Shown one piece after another: positions 27,201-39,530 of a DNA stretch of 64,000 bases. The number at the start of each line of letters is the position of its first letter. Within the stretch, counting starts at the first letter, position 1. The translations under genes and the position numbers were made by a program. The notes below the pieces were generated by a model. It had not been told where the DNA came from. It did not search any database and was given only the letters and a program-made list of their open reading frames with translations. The stretch comes from Fratercula arctica (lineage: Eukaryota; Chordata; Aves; Charadriiformes; Alcidae), in contig CANTUZ010000002.1 of assembly GCA_947846985.1 (NCBI GenBank), forward strand, positions 157,787,389 to 157,851,388, given 5' to 3'.

Positions 27201-30200
27201 CACAGACTTAAGATAAAGGTAGAAAAAGTGAACTGGCCATGGAAGGTCATGATGTGGTTCTCTTGGGATAGATCCAGAGAGTCCCTTCACCAATACTGCT
27301 GTGAAATGCCAGCATGTGTGAAAGGTGTTTCATAGCTTAGATATGATCAAATGAGGCAGGAGGATGTTATCCCCCTCCTGTGCATTTAATCAATATGCAT
27401 TGTGAAGTAGTTTAGTCTCAGAAATCTGATTTTGCTGTGACAGTTTAGTGAACTCAAATGTTCTGAATTTGAAGGAAAAATAACTTCCATGGATGGCAAA
27501 TAAAATGATGATGGTTTTCCATGAGATGGATCAAAACTATGGGAACAAATATTTCCATTTTGTGACAGGCTACCATTTAAAAAAGTTGCTCATAAAGCTA
27601 CACTGAAATACTGGGTAAATCTTAGAAGTTGGTAAGAAATGGTCTGTGTTGTGTTCCCTGAGGTGATACTTTAAATATATATTCTTAAAAGTTACTGACT
27701 TAAGGAACTGGTATCAATCTAAGTCTTTTAGCTCAACATTTAAAGTGAAAATACCTATTTTAAAATGTCATTGTCATATACAATGTATCTGCAGTTGCTA
27801 CGTAAAGTCATGGAGAGTTTAATATTTTAAACACATGACTAGAAAACAATTTTTCAGAATAGCTTAGCTCTAAAGACTACTTAAAGGAGGAATGAGGAAA
27901 TGTCGTTGTGTAACCGTAAGTGACATGGAGGAATAAACATCAAATGTAATGCCAGGGATAACTTTTGAGCAACTTTATAGTAATTGACCAAGCTTTCTGT
28001 TGGGAATAAATGTTTAAACACCGGTGTTGGGTGAAGGAGAGAGTAGTTTGATGTGGTACAATGTAGATGCTTGAAGGATTTACCTTTCTATAGGAACCTT
28101 ATTTTCTTCAAATGAGTGAGAAGAACCTTGATGTCTTCCTGGTTTCAGGTCATTGTAAGGGAAAGTGCTCTGAATCTTAATTTAAGTATTTTTATTTTCC
28201 TCTAGTGATCCTATCACAGAGGAACCATTGCAGGAAAGTGATACGCCAATAAAGCTTTCTATGGCTTTAATGACAATGGCTTGCTTAGAGCTTTACAGGA
28301 AAGCATTTGGTCAAGTGTTTATACTTTCACTAAGTATTTTAAGCTGGATGAACCGTTCTCAGCAGACTTGTCTTGGTGGGGATAAACAAGGATTACGTTT
28401 TCTATTATATCCCCCTTTCTGTAACATATACATTTAAAACACTGTAGCATTGGTGTTAATTCCTTTTTTTTGCTGAAATTCATGTAGTAGATTAAATCTT
28501 ATAAAAGAATGTATACCCTCATTTGTATAATTTTTGTAGCTGTGTTTTCTCCAGAATTGTTTTCAGGGAGTAGTCTCACGCAGTGGTGTAGTAAGGAAAT
28601 AAATCTCTAGATAACTGTTAAAGTTGTATTTCGATTTGGAGGTTCTGGAGAAATGGGTGTTAAGCAGGGATATCCGTAATCTCCATTGCACTATATCTGC
28701 AAAAATGCTTCTTAAAATGAGGACTTAAGAATATCTAGAGGAGAAACCATTCTCAAGCAAAAACCTGATTATTGATTCATTTTTTCTATTTCTATATTTT
28801 TTATATTAAAAATGTATTTGAAATTGGAGATTTTGTAGTTATGCAGCAGTTTAAGACAATCTCTGAAAGGGGAACAAATGTTTTTAGTAGGGTTAAGCAG
28901 TACCTGTGGGCTTGTAGACACTGTGGCCAAGGGGCAGATTCCTATATCTGAGGAGCTTGAAGGGGCTGTTGCACTTCATGGTGTATCTTTAACCATAAAG
29001 TAAACCTGAGGTGTAGATATGGGGGGATGTGTTTGCAGTGATCAGAGGTGTTAGGAAGTAAGAACACCTCTTAAATCCTGTATACTTTTGCTCAAACTAA
29101 TGTATATCTGGTGATGTGAAATGAGCTATCTTGTGTAAGAGCTAGTTTGGATCTACAAGGATTATCTGCTTCTGGTTCACCAGCAGATAGGCTGGATTTG
29201 TTAATTTTGCAATGAAAACTTGTGTCTTGCTGTGTGTCAGCTTTGTGACTTTGTGTTTGAGTCCTCATATTCCTTGAATACTGGGAATTAAGTGTATAAA
29301 TAATGATAGTAACTTAGTGGTTTAACTCCCTGAGTGTTTCTATATCCCTATGAAATATGTAAAAAAAATACAAACCTTTTTGTTTAGATGTTTCCAATTT
29401 GATGTAGAAGGGGAAAAAAACCCAATAGTTTGAACAAAATTAGTACCTGTTAAAAGTAAATCTTTTTTTTTCTACTGAAAGGATTCATTCAGTATCATAA
29501 ATGGCTTTTATTTATGGAATAATCAACTGAAATATTCCAAAGCTTTTTAGCTTTATGTTGGAGCAAAGAGGCTTTGGGAGTGTGTTGTAAGCCATTTTCT
29601 AGTAACCTTCACTGTTTTTGTCTTTAAGCAATATCTAGAGGTATGAGCTTTCAAATCAGCAGAATTTCAGACTTGCAGCACAGGTTTCTCGTGCTTCAGA
29701 CTTGTCAGATCTAATATTTGGAGCCCCAGTGCACAGGAAAGAATAGTTCAGTGGATCTCAGGATACAGCTAATACATTTTCATGTTCATTTAGTGTGGTG
29801 TCTAGAACATGTCATCTGTGCGGCTACTTGTATAGCTACCATAATGTCTAGCTTCGATGCTGGAGATTTTTTGGTTTTGAGAATATGGCAACTTTTAATG
29901 GCATTAAAGTTTTGTAGGTCAAGATTTAAACTATTTTGCTTTAATTAAAACGAACACTACATCTGGAGAAAACAATTGTGCTTTGGAACACCCAAGTCTT
30001 CTCTGAGCTCCAAAGCTGCCTTGTTGCTTTGATTACATACAAAGTGGATTTCACTTTTGTTGCAGATATGCACTGCCATTTGTCATGATTGGTAGTTTGT
30101 ATTTTCATTGTCAGGTAGTTGTTTGTTCCAGTTGAGAAGTGATATTCAGAGCTATGCATTGCATAGCTAAATACTTGCTTGCCTGCTCCTACATTGCAGT

Positions 30201-30604
30201 CAAAACCTTTGAGTAACGTTTCATCTGAATATTTTAACTAAGATTACTACTAGAAATTTAGACTATATCAGACTGTAAGTATTCAACAGCCTGAAACAAT
30301 TTCAGCGTACTTCATTGTAAATGAAAAATCTTTTTTAAATGTATGTGGTGTTTATTTTTGTTCCCAATAACTTACAAGGCGATTTTAAAGTAAACCTAAG
30401 TAATCTTAAGTAATGCTTGAAAAATTGATGTGGTATTCTACTACACGAAAGCTTTCATTTGAGGTTAACTATGAACTCCCGGCTTATAAGTAATGATCCT
30501 TTATTTAAGGAAAGTGTTGACAAGGAATTATTGACTTGTGGAAGTCCAGCCTTGTTATGAATTGTTTCAGTTTGTTTGCTTTCCTTGCAGTTATAGATTC
30601 AGTA

Positions 30605-30800
30605 ATAATAAAATCAGAAGTCCAAGTTGGAAGTGACCTCTGGAGAAATGTGATCCATCCTACTGTTGAAATTATGACTGTAAATTACATTACAGAGGGC
30701 CCCATCAGTGGCCCTGGGTCCTGAATATTCTCAGCAAGGGAGTTTTCTACTGTTTTGCTGGGCATCCTATTTCTGATGAATGTTTTCCTTGACTGTATCT
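30605..30800 (-). mobile_element. Ancient CR1-like fragment
   Basis: The plus strand reads AGAAGTCCAAGTTGGAAGTG, then ACCTCTGGAGAAATGTGATC, followed further on by CCTGGGTCCTGAATATTCTC and AGCAAGGGAG. These are decayed forms of the antisense CR1 3' region (GTTGGAAGGGACCTCTGGAG, then TGAATATCTCCAAGGATGGAG). The copy is highly diverged and its boundaries are uncertain. Confidence 0.55.
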
Positions 30801-31513
30801 TAGGAACTATAAGGAAAAAAGGAATATACCTAATAAAGCCAACTTAAAGAAATTGCCTGAGGACTTCTGGATTTGGCCTGATAATTTCAGGAAAGACTAG
30901 TTCATGCAGGGCCTTAAATCTAGTAGCTTATGTTGACTGTAGTCATCCATGAGTAACTTGCTCAATTGTATCTTGGTTCTAACTCCGGTCCACATTGGGA
31001 GTGGAACTTGCAAGTACTAAGAGGAATAAAATATTTTCATATTTAGTAAGTTTTTAATGCTTGCATTTCTTTTTGTCTAAAGCTGAAGTAGTGAAATGGA
31101 GCTGTAGACTTCCTGAGTTGTTGGGTGACTGCTGCTGGGCCTTTTTTCTGTCAGCACTTTGTGTAGCAACAAAGAATTGTTTTGAGCTGTTACCCCATTG
31201 TCAAGTAATTCCAAATTCCTCCAGAGGAATAGGGAGATCAAAGGAGCCCATCTTGGCCCTTTAGTGACAGTAAAAGGAACAGTCAAAGAACTTACAGACC
31301 ATTTCATAAATTTGAGGCCACAAATAAGTAGTTTAAAGACCAAACAGGCTTAGCATCACTATATTTTTCTTGTGCCTAAAAGTATCTTTTTAACATGATG
31401 GTATTGCTTGAGGCTCCAACAGTCTGAGTATCTTGGTTTTACAAAGTTTCATTTGGAACAGTAAACATTCCTGTATAGTAGTTTAATCTCTATTGCAGTG
31501 TTTTGAGTGGAAT

Positions 31514-32561
31514 TGTGGTGGGTTGACCTTTGACTGCCAGGTGCCCACCAAGCTGCTCTATCACTCCTCCTCCTCAACAGGATGCGGGAAGAAAATAAAA
31601 TGAAAAGCTCTTGGGTTGAGGTAAGAACAGGGAGATCACTCAGCAATTAGTCACAGGCAAAACAGATTCAATTTGGGGAAGATTAATTTATTGCCAATTA
31701 ATTGTAACAGTTCGATAGTGAGAAATAAAACCAAAACCACATTCCCTGCACATGCCCTATTTCCCAGGCTCAGTTTCACTCCTGACTCTTCCACCTCCTC
31801 CCCTGAGCAGCACAAGGGTATGGGGGAATAAGGATTGTGGTCAGCTGATAACACTTCACCTCTGCTACTCTTTCCTCCTCATGGTCTTTCCCTGCTCCAT
31901 TGGGGTTCCTCCCATGGGTTGCAGTCCTTCATGAACTTCTCCAACATGGGTCCTTCCCACAGGCTACATAGCAAGATCTGCTCCAGCATGTGTCCCTTCC
32001 TGAAATACTGTACCCTGTGGAACAGACTGCTGCAGTGTAGGTCCCCCATGGAGTCACAGGTCCTGCCAGAAAGCCTGCTCCTCATGGGCTTTTTTCCATG
32101 TGCCACAGCTCTTGCCAGGAGCCTACTCTAAAATGGGCTTTCAATGGGCTGCAGCTTCCTTCAGGGTGCATTCATCTGCTCCAGTGTGGGGTCCTCCATG
32201 GGTTGCAGGTAAACAGCCTGCCTCAGCATGATCTTCACCATGGGCTGCAGGGGAAACTCCACTCTGATACCTGGAGGATCTCTCTGCCCCCAACTTTCTT
32301 CACTGACCTTGGAGTCTGCAGAATTTTCCCACATATTCTAACTCCTCTCTCAACTTCTGCACAGAAACTTCTACCATTTCTTAAATATCTTATCAGAGGT
32401 GCTACCAGCATCACTGAGGCCTCAGCTTTGGCCAGCAGCAGGTCTGTCTTGGAGCTGGCTGGAGCTGCTCTCTGACATGGTGTCAGCTTCTGGCATCTTC
32501 TCACAGAAGCCACCCCAGGAGTCCTCCTGCTACCAAAACCTTGCTATGTAAATCCAATACA
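31514..32561 (-). mobile_element. Avian ERV solo LTR, antisense to KHDRBS3
   Basis: A 1,048-base block begins TGTGGTGGGTTGACC and ends ATCCAATACA, with TG...CA termini as in retroviral LTRs. The flanks read GGAAT before and GAAAT after, a 5-base target duplication with one mismatch, which fits an ERVL-type insertion. The orientation is inferred as minus: on that strand a TATA-like ATATTTAAG lies at 32381-32390 and AATAAA at 31687-31692. No gag, pol or env reading frame adjoins it, so this is a solo LTR left by recombination. Open frames inside it (for example 32098-32475) are not genes. The family resembles LTRs common in non-galliform birds, from memory only. Confidence 0.8.
31888..32250. 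repeat. Degenerate 40-50 bp tandem repeats inside the LTR
   Basis: Variants of CTGCTCCAGCATGGGTCC recur about eight times, at roughly 31892, 31937, 31978, 32027, 32074, 32121, 32176 and 32217. Most are followed by CCCATGGG, a CAGTCC block or a similar tail. The array lies between the LTR's TATA-like and polyadenylation signals, so it would be within the transcribed part. Confidence 0.6.
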
Positions 32562-33270
32562 GAAATAAACTTTTAGTTTCAGGAAGTTTTTTACAACATT
32601 CCATACAAACTTCCAAGTGTAGCTGATGTTTATCAGCTCTTGTAAATTTTTTTCCCCAATTAAAATAGTTGTCTGCATACTTTTGGTGAATCCTCAAGTC
32701 TTTTCTGTAACTCTTCTTCAAATTTCATATATCTTCCAAAATGCAATGATACACAAAAGCAGACTGCTGAATGTACACAGCTTTTCTCCCAGTATGTGGG
32801 GCTGGGAATATATGCCCTATGGAGCATTGCTCATAAGAACTTTCACACATCCTGGCTTTAAGTACAATTTTGTGTCCTTGAAATGACAATAGGCAGTGTC
32901 TCCTTTTTTGTTGTCCTTTTATGAATGTGTTTTTAATACCTGTTTTCTTTAGCTTAATTTCCCTCTGAGGCACCTTCTAGGCTGAAAGAGCACCAGCTGT
33001 ATGTTTTGGTGTTTTCAATAAATGGAAATGGTTGGATTTTCCTTGTCTTCCTTTATTTTTGTGGCTCACGACTTCTCCCTAGTTGTCTCAATGGTGTAAT
33101 GCCATGGTTATGAACCCCAACTGGTTTTGGTAAACTTCAGTGATAATGGGGGTTGGCTGGCAGTTGAGAAGATCTTGAGTGTTGATTCTGGTTTGGGACC
33201 GGATTCAAATCCTTATGTTTTTATTAAACAGGGTTTAATTCCCTGTTTGTTTTTTAGTGTAGGATATATT

Positions 33271-33443
33271 GTATGGGTTGCTGTATTGCTTCGCAAATCT
33301 TCAAGGGAGGATAAGGCAATTAAATATTTTCTGTTTTCAGAGCTTTGGTTGGTTTGTATGGGTTGCTGTATTACTTCATAAATCTTTAAGGGAGGATGAG
33401 GCAATTAAGATACTTTTTTTTTTTTCAGAGCCTTGGTTGGTTA
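33271..33443. repeat. Tandem duplication, 85 and 88 bp units, before exon 3
   Basis: Unit 1 (33271-33355) and unit 2 (33356-33443) both start GTATGGGTTGCTGTATT and continue AAATCTTCAAGGGAGGATAA or AAATCTTTAAGGGAGGATGA. Both end in a pyrimidine tract plus CAGAG(C)CTTTGGTTGGTT-like sequence; GTATG starts a third copy that breaks off. They differ at about ten positions plus a longer T run in unit 2. Each unit carries a splice-acceptor-like block (TTTTCTGTTTTCAG and a T12 run followed by CAG) 340-430 bases upstream of exon 3. Confidence 0.85.
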
Positions 33444-33793
33444 GTATGCTATCTGAGATTGCTGCCAGCTTTGTTTTTGTTTTTATGTACCTGGTAACAA
33501 TTGTTGAGAATTGAATTGCAGTTTGAGCACATCTGTTCTCAGTGAATGTGATAAACAGAAAGTTCTGTTTATGCTATTTGAGTTCTTTGAGTTCAGATAC
33601 ATCTGTGTTTTGGTTGGCACCTGGTGGAGCCACTGGCATGCTGTTAACTGTCCTACACATTTGTACTTAATGGCTGTAGTTTATGATCTAATACTTGTTT
33701 GCACCTAGAACAAAAAGTTGTTTCAGTAAAATATTCCACTTCATTTATGCTTAAAAATCCAATGAGCTTAATGACTTCTTTGTTTTATTGCAG

Positions 33794-33910
33794 TTCAACT
33801 TTGTGGGAAAACTTTTGGGTCCACGTGGCAATTCTCTAAAGCGCTTACAGGAAGAAACACTGACAAAAATGTCTATTTTGGGAAAAGGCTCTATGAGGGA
33901 CAAGACAAAG
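33794..33910 (+). CDS. KHDRBS3: KHDRBS3 exon 3: KH domain core with GxxG loop
   Basis: This 117-base exon gives 39 codons (about residues 70-108), starting [19 protein letters not shown] and ending [10 protein letters not shown]. It encodes the RNA-gripping part of the KH fold: helix 1, the GPRG form of the GxxG loop, helix 2 and the [18 protein letters not shown] segment. The ETLTK order (not ETGAK) marks KHDRBS3 against both paralogues. The acceptor TTTTATTGCAG and donor AAAG/GTAAGA are good. The third-last codon pair reads DKTK where I recall DKAK in mammals. The exon is in phase at both ends, so skipping it would keep the frame but remove the RNA-binding loop. Confidence 0.97.
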
Positions 33911-36900
33911 GTAAGACCTGAGTATGCTAGTGGAGTGCTTAATACCTGGATTTTGTAACTTTCCTAAAATCTTTGGGGAGGTGAACAAACATGGTGACAA
34001 AAATTGGGGAGCAAGTAAAAAGCATAGGATATCCTTGTGTTAGATTCAGGTGGAGTCTCTTTGCTGTTCTCATTAGTATTTTGAGGCAACCGTAAGCTGC
34101 ACTTCACCCCCCTCTCCTGTGGTCCTTGGGGGTGTCAGTGGAGTGCTACCAGTGGCATGTTCTAAATTCATCTTGTACAACTTCTAGTGAGTAATACTCA
34201 AGTGAACGTGGCAGTGTTCTTCCTTTAGAAGGAACCTGACCTGTAGATAGATCCAAACATTTTTATGTAAAATATGTTGTCATAGAATAATAGTCATAGA
34301 ATGGTTTGGGTTGGAAGGGACATTCAAGATTATTTAGTTCTAACCCCCCTGCCATGGGCAGGGCCACCTCCACTAGACCAGGCTGCTCAAAGCCCCATCC
34401 AGCCTGGCCTTGAACAACCTCCAGGGATGGGGCCTCCACCCCCTCTCTGGGCAACCTGTTCCAGTGCCTCACCACCCTCCTTGTAAAGAACTTCTTCCTA
34501 ATGTCTAATCTAAAACTACCCTACTGTAGTTTAAAACCATTGCCCCTTGTCCTATTGCTACATGCCCTTGCAAACAACCTCTCCCCAGCTTTCTTGTAGG
34601 CCCCCTTCAGGTACTGGAAGGCTGAAGAAAGCTAATTAATGTGAAAGGTTGAGAAAAAGTAGCAAAGATCATTGTTATCTTTTGCAAGTTCTCTAGGGAA
34701 AAAGTTAGATAAACTAGAATAATAAATACAGATAAACCAGTCTGACTTGAAATTCATTTTGGGCAACAATATTTCTCCAGCTCTGACATGTAATTGCCTT
34801 TTTTGAATGTCCAATGTGTTTCCTAATAAATTTGGGTTTAAGAGCACATTGGAGAAATCTTTTTTTTTCCTGTATCTTTGTTTCTTACTCCTTTAGCTGA
34901 GTTCTAGAATCAGTCTAGTTTTCTATTTCCATCTCTTGTCAACATCTGGAGGACCATTTCATGTATCTACTTGTGGTATCCAGTATCAAAATGCAGTAAT
35001 TCTTTTCAATTAACATTTTTTTTTTCAAGTTGTGGTGTCACTTTATTGCTGACTTTTCACTAGTCAGTGCTGAGATACCTTCTCTAGACCAGTCAGGCTT
35101 TCATGTGTCTACGGGCGAGTGAAAAATTTAAGGAACCCATTTCAGAATTTCTTTATTCCATGACAAGATTGCTTCTATTGTGAATCCAAAGAAATAAGTT
35201 AAAGCCTTCCACTCAAATTGGTTATTCATGTGTTAGCAATAGTTTGAGACTGGTACAGGCCTTTCAACTTGAGTCTTCTGAATGGTTTATAAAATCTGAC
35301 AGAAGCCAAATTTATATGAATTTATATGAAAAATAAATACCAGGTAGTACCTGAAGAAACTTAGAACTTCAATAAAAAGTGGTTTAGTGAAGATGAAAAT
35401 GGACAGTACTATGAGCGTATTTTGATATACTGCTATTCAACTTCAGATTTAAAGCAGTGGACTTCTAGTGCTGGTGTCTGGTTCTTGGTAGCTTAAAAAG
35501 TAGGATGAAAAGCAAAAGGCTCTGTAAATGCAACAGACTACGGGGCAAAGCGTATTAACTGTCTTTAGTAGGCATGTTGCCAGATGTCTTGTATGGCTAC
35601 GGATCATAAGTTGTGCCTAGTACTGTGCTCTGTTCAGAACCATGAAGGGATGAAGTACAACACACAAGGTACAAAGAAAATAGAGTAAGCTTTCTCAGAG
35701 GGCTCCCAGAGTGCAGTACTGCAGGGATGTGTCTGTACTGGAAAGAAGTTAAATCAGATTGTCCAAGCCATGAGCTGTTTGGTGTGATAAATGGAGAATT
35801 AAAGGACAGATTTTTTAGAAAAACTAAAGGAAGTGGCCACCTTGCTGTCTTTTAGTTCCCTTGTTCCATATCTGCTTTACTTTCATCCTTTCAGCAGCTC
35901 TCAAATCTCCATTGCAGTCAAGGATAAAGAGAGTTCTCCGTTTTGGCCAGCCATGCAGCATCCATATGGACCGGGCGAGCCTGGCCAGTGTGTGTATTGT
36001 CAAGTAACAGAAGGCAGAGGGTTTAGCGGGAGCTCTAAATACTGGCAGTGAAGGATACTGGAATGGGAACAAGCTGTGGTTTTTGTGTTGGTCATTGTGG
36101 AGAATAAGAAAAGCCTGAAATGCTTAATGTGTGGCCGAGGTTGGGAGATGTAGGGCAGTGAGTGAGCTCATTCTCACTTGTGTGCTGGTAAGAGCTGTGA
36201 AGAGCAGCATGTTGCCAAGTCATGTTACAGAACTGCAAAAAAAAAAGCCAACTTTAATCACAGTGAACTTCACAAGTGAAGCAAGAAGAAAGAATAAAGT
36301 TACTTGAAAAGCTTGCTCACAGGAATGATTTTTAGAACAACCTGCACTGAAATTTCATATGTTTTGTTAAAATTGCTGATCCAAATCCTTTTTTACCAGG
36401 TGCTGCACATGAAACTGACTCTTCTATTGCTTATTGCTATTACTAGGCAAGCTGATTGATAACCACAGAAATGAATTTTCTTAATTTTTACTTCTCTGCA
36501 CATCTAACTACACTGTGATATTTTTCCCCTTTAAAAAAAAAAAAAGGGGGCAGGGAATATTTGATAGCATGTGTATATACTAAAAAACAAAGCACATGAA
36601 GTCCACTGATGAAAACATCTAGCTTTCAGTGCTAGATGACAGTTCATATGTCTTGAATAACTGTTCTTAAAGTAAATGCTGAGGTGAAAAACAGTTCCTG
36701 TTAGAACTAAATACTTAAGAGCTCCAATGTTTATACTGGTTTACTTCCTATTTCTAAGATATGTTATTTGTATAGACAAGATCATGTTTTTGCTGACAAA
36801 GTCTAAGCCTGCTGGCTCTGGCCTCTGAATAATCTTGCTCTAACAGCTGACTGGATTATGTTGATTTTTTTTTAAGCATCCCCATAGTCAAACACCAAGT

Positions 36901-37986
36901 ATGATGACAAGAATGAGAAGCAGAAATGGATTGAGACTTACAAACCTCAACCCACAATTAAGGGGGAGGGCAGATTTCTACTATCATTTGAGCTATAATT
37001 TTAGTAATCTAAAGGACAAAGTACTTACCTGGTGCTTGGTAAATACAATAAGCATCCAGGGAGAATTCTTAGGGCTTTGGTTTTTTTAGTAGCAGAACTG
37101 CTAAGAATTTGATATAATGTTATCTGGTAATACAATGAAATTGCTTTTAATGGTGGTTCAGTCCCTTGGAATGCACCTGTCAGATACAGACAGGAGCGGG
37201 GGAGCCTGTTTGAGATCTAACAAGTGATGTCCTTCAGGTCTGGGAACATTTTGTGTGTAAACACAAGTATTTGAGAACTCAGCTCTGTTCCACTACACTG
37301 AAATCATGGTTCTTCAGTTGTGTTGAAGTGGGTTGGGTGAAGCAGAATAAAAGAAATCAAGTATTTTCTGAAATAGCTAGTGAACTCTTTTTTTTTTTCT
37401 CTAATGTCCTTCTCCCTTGTCTCGTGTGCTGTTAGCTTGATGTCTAAGTAGCACGGTTCTGTGAAGAATGCACTCATGGGGTAGAAGCCTTAGTGAGAAC
37501 AGAATAAATGAGAAGTATCTAGGCAGTGCTGTAATACTAAGATTGAAATAATTGTGAAAGAACCTTGCTCTTGTGGAATATTAGATCAAATCTGTTTCTA
37601 AAGACTTTACCTTTGAAAAAAGAGGATTCAAATTTACTTATGTTTCTCAGTGTCTTTTATGTGAAACTGGTGCACTTGGGAAGACTCCTGGAAGCCTTCT
37701 CCCTTGTGCTGCAGTTCCTGTGTGTGAACAGAAGCTCATGGACCCTATTTTGTGTGTTGCTAGTTGCTTACTGTTGATAAGCAAACTGATACTATTCTGG
37801 TATTTTAGCAACAGGATTGGTTTGAAGTCTATCAGAAAAGTATGTAATGTGATACTTTTTTACTACTTGACACCTGAACATGAATAAACAGTATGTGCAA
37901 ATGCCTCTGAAGCAACTTTAACACTTGCATTATAATATGTTTAAAATAAGAAGGTGGGGAAAAAACCCAATGTTTTTATCTCCTAG
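33911..37986 (+). other. KHDRBS3: KHDRBS3 intron 3 (4,076 bp)
   Basis: Runs from GTAAGA to TTTTTATCTCCTAG. A CR1 copy lies at 34.28-34.62 kb. A small tandem ATTTATATGA pair occurs near 35.3 kb and an A13 run flanked by C4 and G5 near 36.53 kb. The 35.83-36.05 kb stretch is open on both strands and a little GC-richer than its surroundings, but neither translation resembles a known protein. I see no further features. Confidence 0.9.
34281..34623 (-). mobile_element. CR1 LINE 3' fragment
   Basis: The plus strand starts CATAGAATAATAGTCATAGA and then carries GGTTTGGGTTGGAAGGGACA, GACCAGGCTGCTCAAAGCCC, a GGGCAACCTGTTCCAGTGCC block, AACTTCTTCCTAATGTCTAA, a CCATTGCCCCTTGTCCTATT block and GTACTGGAAGGCTG. 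This is the antisense of a CR1 3' UTR. The duplicated ATAATAGTCATAGAATG start reflects the octamer repeat that ends CR1. It lies only about 370 bases downstream of exon 3. Confidence 0.95.
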
Positions 37987-38133
37987 GAGGAAGAGTTGAG
38001 AAAAAGTGGAGAGGCAAAGTACTTCCACCTAAATGATGACCTGCATGTTTTAATTGAAGTATTTGCTCCGCCGGCAGAAGCATATGCCAGAATGGGACAT
38101 GCATTGGAAGAAATCAAGAAGTTCCTCATCCCT
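37987..38133 (+). CDS. KHDRBS3: KHDRBS3 exon 4: C-terminal half of KH domain
   Basis: This 147-base exon gives 49 codons (about residues 109-157). It runs [18 protein letters not shown], then the strand [12 protein letters not shown], then the last KH helix [21 protein letters not shown] see no difference from the mammalian protein as I remember it. The acceptor is TTTTTATCTCCTAG. The donor CCT/GTTAGT lacks the usual AG before the cut and has T at +3, so it is weaker than those of exons 2 and 3. Both ends are in phase 0. Confidence 0.97.
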
Positions 38134-39501
38134 GTTAGTATTTTAATTTTTTAATAAAAATTCTGGTAGCCTTAAGTGAGAAATTCTGTAAAACTAACTT
38201 ACCGTGTGACATTGGTCAGGTCATGTTGCTTATTTTTCATTCACCTGTGAAAGTAGTGGCCATGTTTACAAATAGCTCTCATTCTGATATAGGCAGTTAT
38301 TGGGTGAATACATAACTGTCCACATACACTCTTACCACATGATATGACCTTTAGTTAAAAAGCAACTTATTCTTGCTTAACTGGTCATGTGCAAAATATT
38401 TAAGCTTACCAATAATTGTAAAAAAACCTGTAAAATATGGAAAAATAACTTTGGTTAAGGTAGGGCTTTTCCTTGTGTTTTTTTTTTATACACCTGAAGC
38501 ACCAGCATAGGGTTCTGTTTCACTAAGAATAAATAAATTTGAAGTTGTAGTCTTTCACCCATAATCCTGGTTTAGTGTTCAGTGCTGAGAATCAATAAAA
38601 TTGTTTTGTATTTTTTTGCAAAGCTAGTGATACATGGGTTATATGTGTATACTTCAGCTTGCGATGTATGAAATGTAATTTCCAGTATAAGTTTGTACTC
38701 CAGGTTTGGGATATGTATAGACAATGGTGTTGCAGGGTTTCCAGTGTCTTTCTATGAAAGATTCTTTTATTTGCTTCTCATGTAAGGACCAACCTTGGTT
38801 GCTTTGCGATATTTAACTGCTTGGAACAATCCAAGCTGTCCTAAAAAGCTGAGGCGTTTGAGGTGGTGTTACTGTGTGTAAAGTTCCTAACTGTAGTAGC
38901 TCTTTGGTGAATGTTCTTCTATTTTTATTGGTTATCAAAGGGGTGAATATAGAAAGCAAAGCATCCTCAAGGTGCGTTGACTTCTGTTTATTTTGTACTC
39001 CTGCATATGTTATCTAAGTGTTAGTCTTGATTTGTGGGAGACCTGGCTAAGGAAACTTTATGACGGTGTGTATCTGAGTGACAGCAGCACATAAATACTT
39101 GGGAGAGTATAGTCAGTGTAGCTGTACTTGGGACCAGCTGGGGATGTGTGTTTTGTGGCTGCTGCAGCCTGTTGGGGGTAGAACTGCCATCTGTGCTCTA
39201 GGGTGAAGCAGTTGGTGCTACTGACCTGAGTGCTACTGTGTGCATCTTGGGGATTTTAATTCATACTAAACCTAGTCTAGATCCACAAAACTTAAGCCCC
39301 CAAGTGACTGGAGTTGATTATGTGCTCCTTGAGTGTTTCTTCTGGCTTGTACTTGTCTGAATGAGAGTTAATTCATATGCCCTAATACTAGTCCATGACA
39401 CAAACCAAAGCTTGATAAGTAACGATCATCAGGAGGTTCATCTAGGAATAGATCCTGATGTGAAATAATGCACTAATGTGGTTGCACCTTAAGACAGTCA
39501 A

Positions 39502-39530
39502 CCCCCCCCCCCCCCCAAAAAAAAAAAAAA
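39502..39530 (+). repeat. C15A14 homopolymer tract
   Basis: Fifteen C (39502-39516) are followed directly by fourteen A (39517-39530). It is the first of three long poly-C runs in 760 bases, all C on the sense strand. The run length may be affected by sequencing or assembly error. Confidence 0.9.

Larger units (their letters stand above)
22827..33793 (+). other. KHDRBS3: KHDRBS3 intron 2 (10,967 bp)
   Basis: Starts GTAAGC and ends TTGTTTTATTGCAG. Between 22.83 and 30.5 kb I see no repeat or exon that I can name; open frames there are short and chance-like. The 25.8-26.2 kb stretch is less AT-rich than its surroundings and repeat-free, so it could hold a conserved element, but nothing specific supports that. 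An old CR1 (30.6-30.8 kb), an ERV solo LTR (31.5-32.6 kb) and an 85/88-bp tandem duplication (33.27-33.44 kb) occupy the 3' third. Confidence 0.9.

Noticed and set aside
31751..32513. Several 60-125 codon frames
   Set aside because: All lie inside the solo LTR, which has no coding function and no conserved retroviral motif.
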